Source: RGIG3528 sp045616485 (GTDB lineage Bacteria > Bacillota > Clostridia > Lachnospirales > Lachnospiraceae). From it: a DNA stretch of 27,605 bases. The notes beneath the pieces are model-generated. The model was not told where the DNA came from. It saw nothing but the letters and a program-made list of their open reading frames with translations, and searched no databases. Position numbers and translations under genes: made by a program. This document shows, in pieces, positions 21,605 through 27,605 of this stretch. The first letter of the stretch is position 1. The number at the start of each line of letters is the position of its first letter. The stretch is from positions 1 to 27,605 of the forward strand of contig JAZLGU010000075.1 in NCBI GenBank assembly GCA_045616485.1, given 5' to 3'.

Positions 21605-22051
21605 TTAGGCTTCTACTACCTTTACTGTCAGCTCTGCAGTTACCTGTGGATGCAGCTTTACAGGGATATGGTATGTGCCAAAATTACGTATCGGATCATT
21701 CAGTACCAGCTTTTTCTTGTCTACATCCAGCTTCAGCTGCTCTTTAATAGCTGTATTGATTTCCTTGGTGGAAACTGAACCGAATGTTCTGCCGCCTTCT
21801 CCGCCTTTCATGGTCAGAGTAACTGTTCCTGCACTTATTTTGGCGCCCAGTGCCTGTGCATCTTCCAGTATCTCCTGCAGTCTCTTTGCTTCATGGGCCT
21901 GCTGTATCTTAAGATCGTTTAATGTCTTGGCATTTTTCTCTACACCCAGCTTTTTAGGAAGGATGAAATTTCTGGCATATCCGTCAGAAACCTTTACTAT
22001 CTGGCCTTTTTTACCAAGGCTCTTTACGTCTTCTAAAAGTATAATCTCCAT
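21605..22051 (-). CDS. rplI: 50S ribosomal protein L9
   Basis: 148-residue L9, a two-domain protein at the base of the L1 stalk. The N-terminal domain begins MEIILLEDVKSLGKKGQIVKV followed by DGYARNFILPKKLG, the family signature. A long helix (about 40-75) leads to the C-terminal rRNA-binding domain with FGSVSTKEI. AAAGGGGA precedes the ATG. It lies 21 nt after gdpP and 28 nt before dnaB, as in many Firmicutes. Confidence 0.98.
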   Translation of the reverse strand: MEIILLEDVKSLGKKGQIVKVSDGYARNFILPKKLGVEKNAKTLNDLKIQQAHEAKRLQEILEDAQALGAKISAGTVTLTMKGGEGGRTFGSVSTKEINTAIKEQLKLDVDKKKLVLNDPIRNFGTYHIPVKLHPQVTAELTVKVVEA

Positions 22052-22072
22052 TATAATCCCCTTTTCTATATA

Positions 22073-24136
22073 TTATTCATATGTTTCTTTTGTTTCTTCT
22101 ATAATCTGCTTTTTAACGGCATTTATTGCCTCCAGCATACTTGTATTTTCCATCTGAGCCCCTGCAATGGTCTGATGTCCGCCACCGCCCAGCTTCTCCA
22201 ATACCACCTGAACGTTCATCTCATCTATGGAGCGGGCGCTAATCTGGATATAATTATCAATAGGAGTGAATACAAAGCTGGCCTTTACTCCCTCGATGGA
22301 AAGCATTTCGTTGGCAGCCTGGGCCGCAACGTCTCTAGGGCTTTCTATGCCTGTCGGGTCAAATTCTGCCATAATATAGTGATCACAGAATATCTCTGCA
22401 CCGCTGATACATCTTGCTTTTGCCTGATACTCGGAAAGAGTGCCACGCAGTATCTTTCTTACCCATGTAACATCTGCGCTGTTACGGCGAAGATAGCCCG
22501 CTGCCTCAAAAGTACGCACGCCTGCCTTTACCTTGAAATTGCCTGTATCTACCACGATACCACTATACATGATATTGGCCACTTCAGCCTTTAACTTATA
22601 ACCCGGAACAGCGTACTGAAGTATCTCAGCCACCATCTCACAGGTAGATGAAGCATATGTTTCAATGTAAGAAAGCAGAGCATTCTCAATCTTTTTCTCA
22701 GTCTGTCTGTGGTGGTCAATCACTACTACATTATCAGTAAGGGACAAAAGATCGGGTGTATCAGTATTACCCGGCACACAGGTATCCACGATAACAAGAA
22801 GGGTATCCTTGTCCACATGGTCCTTTGCTTTATTGCCAGGAATATACATATCTTCTTCGTAGTCTTCCACTGCCCTGAAGGGATCTATAAAGCTTTTAAC
22901 AGTCTTGCTCTCACCGGACAGTACTATGTATGTGCGCTTACCCAGAGCCTTGGCCAGGGCATAAATACCTACTGAAGCGCCTACGGAATCGGTATCTCCG
23001 CCTCTGTGGCCCATAACTACTACGTGGTCAAATTTTTCTATGTATTCCTTAAGAGCCTGGGCCTTAACTCTGGCCTTGGTCTTGGAAGTCTTTTCAACAG
23101 AAGCTGCAACACCGCCAAAATATCTGATGTCAGAATCCTGTCGCTTGATAACTACCTGGTCGCCGCCTCGGCCAAGAGCCAGGGTCATGGCATCATTGGC
23201 ATATTCCAGGCTGCGGCTGTACATATTAGGATATACACCGATACCTATAGACAGTGTAAATTTAATATCGTAGGAGTTCAGATTGCGGACAGTCTCCAAA
23301 AGTGAAAAACCATCCTCCTCCATACTTTGCAAATAACGTGCACGGAAAATAAACATAAACTTGTCTTTTTCCAAACGTCTTAAAATAGTATCGTAATTCT
23401 TTAAATATCGATTAATCTCGGACTCTACCCATGTAGTAGCAAAGGAACGCTTGGTCTCATCCTTACCCTCACAGGCATCCTCGTAGTTGTCTATATAAAG
23501 GAGAGCCACTACCATTTTTTCATCCTGGACTTCCTTCTTTAATGCCATATTTTCCGTCTCATCATAGAGCATCATGGCCACCAGAGAGTCTGCAGGAGCG
23601 TCCACGTCGCGTTCATCACGCCACAGGACTGTATCGCCATAATTGGAAGGAGTAAGCAGTCTGAGCTTCACACGATAGGTATGGCTCTCATAGTCCACCA
23701 TAACCTCAACATCTTCCTCCACGCCCGGCATTTTTTTAAGGGCATCACAGGAAAAAATCTCGCTGACAGTGTACTTAAAGAACTTGCTGACAGGGACTAC
23801 ATCGGTCAGCTCATTGCTCCCCCATATAATCCTTCCACCCAGGTCCAAAAGGCCAAAGGGTACATCCAGCTGCTTCAACATGGTGCGATTGGCCTCGTTA
23901 AACTCCAAAGCAAATTCCACCATCTGCTTCTGCACTGCCTTTTTCTGGTATCCCAGGAGGTAAATACCAATAATTACATTGGTAAGAGCTAGCAGGGCAC
24001 AAATAACGCGAATAGGCGAATACAATATAAACAGTATAACACTAGATACTATCCCTATAATCAGAAGGGCATACACGACCTTCATATAGGTGCCCATTGC
24101 ACCTTCTACTGCTATTTGTTTTTTTTCTTTGCTCAT
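22073..24136 (-). CDS. gdpP: Cyclic-di-AMP phosphodiesterase GdpP
   Basis: Membrane-bound DHH/DHHA1 phosphodiesterase that hydrolyses c-di-AMP to pApA, controlling a messenger tied to osmolyte balance and cell wall homeostasis. In 687 residues: two membrane segments (about 19-40 and 43-64), a PAS-like domain (about 85-160), a degenerate GGDEF domain (about 205-335), the DHH domain with MGHRGGDTDSVG (His377, Asp381, Asp383), Asp451 and DHH at 474-476, and DHHA1 with GGGGHQTIAG. The DHH metal-binding residues are all present. GGGAG precedes the ATG. It is preceded by aspartate kinase (53 nt) and followed by rplI. Confidence 0.95.
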   Translation of the reverse strand: MSKEKKQIAVEGAMGTYMKVVYALLIIGIVSSVILFILYSPIRVICALLALTNVIIGIYLLGYQKKAVQKQMVEFALEFNEANRTMLKQLDVPFGLLDLGGRIIWGSNELTDVVPVSKFFKYTVSEIFSCDALKKMPGVEEDVEVMVDYESHTYRVKLRLLTPSNYGDTVLWRDERDVDAPADSLVAMMLYDETENMALKKEVQDEKMVVALLYIDNYEDACEGKDETKRSFATTWVESEINRYLKNYDTILRRLEKDKFMFIFRARYLQSMEEDGFSLLETVRNLNSYDIKFTLSIGIGVYPNMYSRSLEYANDAMTLALGRGGDQVVIKRQDSDIRYFGGVAASVEKTSKTKARVKAQALKEYIEKFDHVVVMGHRGGDTDSVGASVGIYALAKALGKRTYIVLSGESKTVKSFIDPFRAVEDYEEDMYIPGNKAKDHVDKDTLLVIVDTCVPGNTDTPDLLSLTDNVVVIDHHRQTEKKIENALLSYIETYASSTCEMVAEILQYAVPGYKLKAEVANIMYSGIVVDTGNFKVKAGVRTFEAAGYLRRNSADVTWVRKILRGTLSEYQAKARCISGAEIFCDHYIMAEFDPTGIESPRDVAAQAANEMLSIEGVKASFVFTPIDNYIQISARSIDEMNVQVVLEKLGGGGHQTIAGAQMENTSMLEAINAVKKQIIEETKETYE

Positions 24137-24189
24137 AACTCTTTTCTCCCGGATAATAATCCTAAAGTTACAGTGTTTCGAAAAAATGA

Positions 24190-25512
24190 CTAAGCCAGCT
24201 TAGAAGTAACAAATACATCGTAAATTGATCGAATAGCATTTTCAAAATCACCATTGGAAACGCCAATGATAATATTAAGCTCTGAAGAGCCCTGGTCAAT
24301 CATCTTAATATTAATCTTGTTGTGGGCAAGCGCTGCAAAAATACGGGCAGCGACACCACGATTGGACTTCATGGAACGACCTACAACAGCAATAAGCGCT
24401 ACATCTGAATCAATATCGATGGAGTCAGGATCTGTAAGGCGGTGAATAGCTGCCAGTACCTGCTGTTCCTTACCTTCGAATTCAGGCTGATGTACAAATA
24501 CGGACATGGTATCTATACCTGATGGCATATGCTCAAAGGAAATACCTGAAAGCTCGAAGGCCTCCAGTGCTCTCCTCCCAAAGCCAATCTCGGAATTCAT
24601 CTGGTCTTTTTCGATATTGATAGATACAAAACCCTTCTTACCGGCTACACCTGTGATAGTGTACTCGCTCTGCTTGCAGGTATTCTCTACAATCATGGTG
24701 CCGGGATCGGTAGGGATATTGGTATTTCTGATATTGATAGGGATGCCGGCTTTTCTTACAGGGAAAATAGCATCTTCATGAAGTACGGACGCGCCCATAT
24801 AAGCCAGCTCACGCAGCTCTTTGTAGGTAATGGTATTAATGACCTGCGGATCCTTTACGATACGTGGGTCAGCTACCAGGAAGCCTGATACATCAGTCCA
24901 GTTCTCGTATATATCTGCACCTGCTGCACGGGCAAGGATAGAGCCTGTGATATCGGAGCCACCTCTGGAGAAAGTCTTAACTACCCCCTCACGAGTAGCA
25001 CCATAGAAGCCCGGCAGAACCACTTTATCCATAGTCTTAAGCTTCTTGGAAAGGGCTGCATTAGTATCCTCAGAAAGGAAATTACCCTCATTATCAAAGA
25101 AAATAACAGTAGCTGCATCCAGGAATTCATATCCCAGGAAATCTGCCATAATAATACCGTTCAGATACTCACCGCGGGAAGCTGCGTACTGCACGCCTGC
25201 CTTGGCTTTGAAATTTTTTTCGATAGTCTTAAATTCCTCTGTCAAGTCTGTAGAAAGCTCCAGACCGGCAATAATCTCATCATAGCGGGCCTTGATCTTG
25301 GCTAATGCATCGGAAAAATCCTTGTCCTGATCTGCAAGCGCATAGCAGGCATACAGCATATCTGTAACCTTTATATCCTTTGAATTTCTCTTGCCTGGAG
25401 CTGAAGGAACTACATACTTTCTCTCTTCTTCTGCTCTGATTATATTACCTACTTTTTTGAACTGATTTGCGTCTGCCAATGAGCTTCCGCCAAATTTAAC
25501 TACCTTAACCAT
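24190..25512 (-). CDS. Aspartate kinase
   Basis: Phosphorylates aspartate, the entry step to DAP, lysine, threonine and methionine. The 440-residue protein begins MVKVVKFGGSSLADANQF, the kinase signature, with TFSRGGSDITGSILA in the catalytic domain and two ACT domains from about residue 290 that normally sense lysine or threonine. It is monofunctional; no homoserine dehydrogenase follows. Its product feeds DapF and MurE encoded elsewhere in the window. No lysine riboswitch is seen in the 41-nt gap upstream, so control is likely allosteric and via the upstream promoter. I leave the symbol open (lysC, thrA or dapG paralogues are possible). Confidence 0.95.
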   Translation of the reverse strand: MVKVVKFGGSSLADANQFKKVGNIIRAEEERKYVVPSAPGKRNSKDIKVTDMLYACYALADQDKDFSDALAKIKARYDEIIAGLELSTDLTEEFKTIEKNFKAKAGVQYAASRGEYLNGIIMADFLGYEFLDAATVIFFDNEGNFLSEDTNAALSKKLKTMDKVVLPGFYGATREGVVKTFSRGGSDITGSILARAAGADIYENWTDVSGFLVADPRIVKDPQVINTITYKELRELAYMGASVLHEDAIFPVRKAGIPINIRNTNIPTDPGTMIVENTCKQSEYTITGVAGKKGFVSINIEKDQMNSEIGFGRRALEAFELSGISFEHMPSGIDTMSVFVHQPEFEGKEQQVLAAIHRLTDPDSIDIDSDVALIAVVGRSMKSNRGVAARIFAALAHNKINIKMIDQGSSELNIIIGVSNGDFENAIRSIYDVFVTSKLA

Positions 25513-25553
25513 TTTAAAAACTGCCTCTCGTTTCTATATTTTATCCAAGCAAT

Positions 25554-27341
25554 CTATGCCCTTGCCTTTGCAGGGAGCACATATGTATTTTCATCGATAC
25601 GAACTTCTTTGGAGAATGCTTCAGTATCACGCTTTACAGTATCCAGATATGAATGAGCACCTGTAGCGTTACCCATCTTCATCTGAATAACAGCTACCGC
25701 AATATTGGAGCAGTGGTCGGATACTCTCTCGTAATTGGTAAGCAGATCGGATAATACAAATCCCATCTCTATTGTACATTCGCCGTTAACAAGACGCTCA
25801 ACGTGTCGTGCCTTAATCTCTCTGTGAAGCTCATCTACCACTTCTTCCAGAGGCTCGACCTTGGTAGCCATTGCCAGGTCTTCCGTCTCGAAGGCTCTTA
25901 TTGTTTCGCTTACAATATCATGTACGGCTTTCTGAAGCACTTCTATCTCAGCTTCTGCTGCAGCAGAGAACTTCAGGCCTTTTGTATGTATCTCATCAGC
26001 CACTTCCTTTATATTCAATGCATGGTCGGAAATACGCTCAAAATCACCGATACAGCGAAGGATCTTAGTAACAGCATTACTGTCTTTTTCTGTAAGTCTG
26101 GTATCTGCTACCTTTACCAGATATGCACCCAGCTCATCCTCAAATTTATCAACTTCCGTCTCCAGCTCCACTACCTTTTGTGCATTCACAGGGTCGTAAT
26201 TCTTCAGAAGGTCAAAAGACAGGAACAGTGCCTTTTTGGACAACTGAGCCATGTTAAGTGTAACTGCCTTACACTGCTCAATAGCAAAGGAAGGTGTGGT
26301 AAGGAAGCGTGTATCCAGCAGCTTGAATTCCTTTTTAATTTCCTTGGCAGGCTTTTTGCTGTTCTCAGGAACGGTAATAATCGCTAGCTTTTCAATCCAC
26401 TTGGCAAATGGGAAAAGCACTACCGTGGTGGCAATATTGAACATGGAGTGAATCATGGCAATATCGCCTTCAGAAGTATTCATATCAATGAAAGTAAAAT
26501 GTACAAACGCATTCACGGTGTAGAAGACAACAAGGAAGAGCACCGTACCAATCATATTGAAGTAAAGATGTACGAAAGATGCTCTCTTGGCACTCTTGCT
26601 GGCACCAATAGCTGAAATAAGAGCCTTAAAGCAGGTACCAATATTCTGTCCCATAATGATAGGAAGGGCTGCTCCAAAAGTAACAGCTCCACTACTACAG
26701 AAGGACTGGAGGATAACTACTGATGTAGCTGAGGACTGTACCAAAACAGTAAGCGCAGTGCCGGCCAAAACGCCAAAAAGCGGATTGTTAAATGCCACAA
26801 TCATCTGTCTCACCTGTTTAAGCTCAGAGATAGGCTGAACTGCATTTTTCATGGTAGTCATACCAAGCATAAGGAAGCAGAAGCCTAAGAGAATATTACC
26901 GATATCGCGTCTTCTCTCCTTTTTGGAAACCATACGAAGGATAATTCCAATAAATCCAAAAAGACCTGCCAGGCTTTCAGGAGTAACCAGCTTAAGCGCA
27001 GCTGTCGCTCCATCTCCCAAGGAAGCCAAAGCCATAATCCACGCAGTAATTGTGGTACCGATATTGGCACCCATAAGTACTCCTACTGCCTGTGAAAGTT
27101 TCATAATGCCTGAGTTAACCAGACCGACTACCATTACGGAAGTAGTAGTGGAAGACTGAATGGCAGCTGTCACCAGCGCACCAAAGATAACTGCCAGAAA
27201 TCTATTGGTTGTAAGCTTTCCAAGTACCTTTTCCAGGGTACCTCCGGCCATTTTTTCCAGATATTTGCCCATGGTATCCATACCAAAAAGAAAGAGTGCA
27301 ATACCCGACAAAAACTGCAGAAGAATTATTGTCCAATCCAT
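25554..27341 (-). CDS. Na/Pi cotransporter family protein with PhoU-like C-terminal domain
   Basis: 595-residue membrane protein of the NptA/Na-Pi cotransporter II family. Two inverted repeats of the transporter core each carry the QSS signature: AAIQSSTTTS (Gln62) followed by GANIGTT, and VLVQSSATS followed by GQNIGTC. After the last membrane segment (about 290-315), residues 340-565 form helical PhoU-like repeats (CIGDFERISDHALNI and LLTNYERVSDHCSNIA), which in related proteins bind metal or regulate uptake. GAGGA lies 7 nt before the ATG. It is the first gene of the run with aspartate kinase, gdpP, rplI and dnaB. Phosphate is the likely substrate but is not proven. Confidence 0.93.
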   Translation of the reverse strand: MDWTIILLQFLSGIALFLFGMDTMGKYLEKMAGGTLEKVLGKLTTNRFLAVIFGALVTAAIQSSTTTSVMVVGLVNSGIMKLSQAVGVLMGANIGTTITAWIMALASLGDGATAALKLVTPESLAGLFGFIGIILRMVSKKERRRDIGNILLGFCFLMLGMTTMKNAVQPISELKQVRQMIVAFNNPLFGVLAGTALTVLVQSSATSVVILQSFCSSGAVTFGAALPIIMGQNIGTCFKALISAIGASKSAKRASFVHLYFNMIGTVLFLVVFYTVNAFVHFTFIDMNTSEGDIAMIHSMFNIATTVVLFPFAKWIEKLAIITVPENSKKPAKEIKKEFKLLDTRFLTTPSFAIEQCKAVTLNMAQLSKKALFLSFDLLKNYDPVNAQKVVELETEVDKFEDELGAYLVKVADTRLTEKDSNAVTKILRCIGDFERISDHALNIKEVADEIHTKGLKFSAAAEAEIEVLQKAVHDIVSETIRAFETEDLAMATKVEPLEEVVDELHREIKARHVERLVNGECTIEMGFVLSDLLTNYERVSDHCSNIAVAVIQMKMGNATGAHSYLDTVKRDTEAFSKEVRIDENTYVLPAKARA

Positions 27342-27401
27342 TTTGAAGTCCTCATTTTCAGTAAATAGTGTTTTCTACGATTTAAAACTATACCACGTTA
27401 A

Positions 27402-27430
27402 ATTCTACTATTTATGCCGGAAAAATGCAA
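27402..27430 (-). promoter_or_regulatory. Promoter of the Na/Pi cotransporter operon
   Basis: Minus strand TTGCAT (27425-27430), a 17-nt spacer and TAGAAT (27402-27407), about 60 nt before the ATG. A second possible extended -10 (TGGTATAGT) lies just downstream. The -35 is only about 35 nt from the 3' end of the group II intron. Confidence 0.55.
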
Positions 27431-27464
27431 ACAAATTTTACTAATACGATTATGCAGGATTGAT

Positions 27465-27605
27465 ATCGAGTAGGAGAAACTTTCTCTGAGATTGAGAAAG
27501 TTTCGACCTCTCACACCACCGTGCGTACCGTTCGGTACACGGCGGTTCAATCAACTTAACAAGTAACACGTCTATCGACGTAGTAATCCAACATAGAGAC
27601 TAATC
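27465..27605 (-). mobile_element. Group II intron, 3' end (domains V and VI), truncated by the window edge
   Basis: Read on the minus strand, 27548 to about 27513 forms the domain V hairpin (ACCGCCGTGTACC, GAAC loop region, GGTACGCACGGTGGT). Domain VI follows: GAGAGG (27507-27512) pairs with CCT and CTC around a bulged A at 27471, the expected branch point, enclosing an 11-bp stem (27494-27504 with 27476-27486). The intron ends near 27465 (CTCGAT). The branch A sits 6-8 nt before this end, as in active introns. The insertion is intergenic, about 125 bp upstream of the Na/Pi gene and co-oriented with it. The exact 3' splice site is uncertain by about 2 nt. Confidence 0.88.
27556..27605 (-). 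CDS. Possible C-terminal tail of the intron-encoded reverse transcriptase/maturase
   Basis: An open frame enters from the right edge and reads LVSMLDYYVDRRVTC before a TAA at 27556-27558, 8 nt before domain V. In group II introns the maturase gene lies in domain IV and stops just before domain V, so position and strand fit. With only 15 residues the identity cannot be shown from sequence. Confidence 0.4.
   Translation of the reverse strand, partial: LVSMLDYYVDRRVTC

Noticed and set aside
25803..26387. 194-codon plus-strand open frame
   Set aside because: Antisense to the PhoU-like half of the Na/Pi transporter, with no supporting start signal.

Overview
The window reads as chromosomal DNA from a Gram-positive, DAP-type Clostridia, most likely a Lachnospiraceae bacterium (Butyrivibrio/Roseburia-like). 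The support is a base composition near 44% GC, strong AGGAGG-type ribosome binding sites, MecA, the firmicute gdpP-rplI-dnaB order, a meso-DAP type MurE, and a GTPase-YacP fusion of a kind I associate with Clostridia. No rRNA, tRNA or CRISPR array is visible. Almost everything is on the minus strand; only the GTPase-RNase fusion, mecA and a small ferredoxin are on the plus strand.

Layout. 1-4.8 kb (minus): dapF, murE, carB, tightly spaced with one good promoter; carB runs off the left edge, and its last ~345 visible bases are much richer in GC than the rest. 4.9-7.1 kb (minus): a cytosolic GH31 alpha-glucosidase with its own promoter. 7.3-9.9 kb (plus): a TetM/EF-G-like ribosomal GTPase fused to a YacP/Rae1-type NYN RNase. 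9.89-10.33 kb: a ~436-bp nested palindromic MITE-like element between the two convergent stop codons. 10.3-13.6 kb (minus): M18 aminopeptidase, dut, purA as one coupled operon. 13.7-17.0 kb (minus): a two-gene ABC exporter (ATPase plus large FtsX-type permease). 17.2-18.4 kb (minus): a Ser/Thr kinase with a divergent ParA/MinD-like C-terminal domain. 18.8-19.5 kb (plus): mecA. 19.6-20.2 kb: a DUF1858 redox protein (minus) and a 55-residue 2[4Fe-4S] ferredoxin (plus), divergently transcribed. 20.2-27.3 kb (minus): Na/Pi cotransporter, aspartate kinase, gdpP, rplI, dnaB, running into a strong hairpin terminator. 27.46 kb to the right edge: the 3' end (domains V and VI) of a group II intron, inserted just upstream of the transporter promoter.

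How it fits together. Most genes are housekeeping: cell wall and DAP supply (aspartate kinase, DapF, MurE), nucleotide synthesis (PurA, Dut, CarB), replication (DnaB), c-di-AMP turnover (GdpP) and proteolysis (MecA, M18 peptidase). The accessory parts are the GTPase-RNase fusion, the palindromic element that now encodes the end of that protein, the group II intron at the edge, and the compositional break inside carB. The fusion is the best candidate for an under-described system: it joins a ribosomal A-site GTPase to a nuclease family whose characterised member cuts mRNA in the ribosomal A site.
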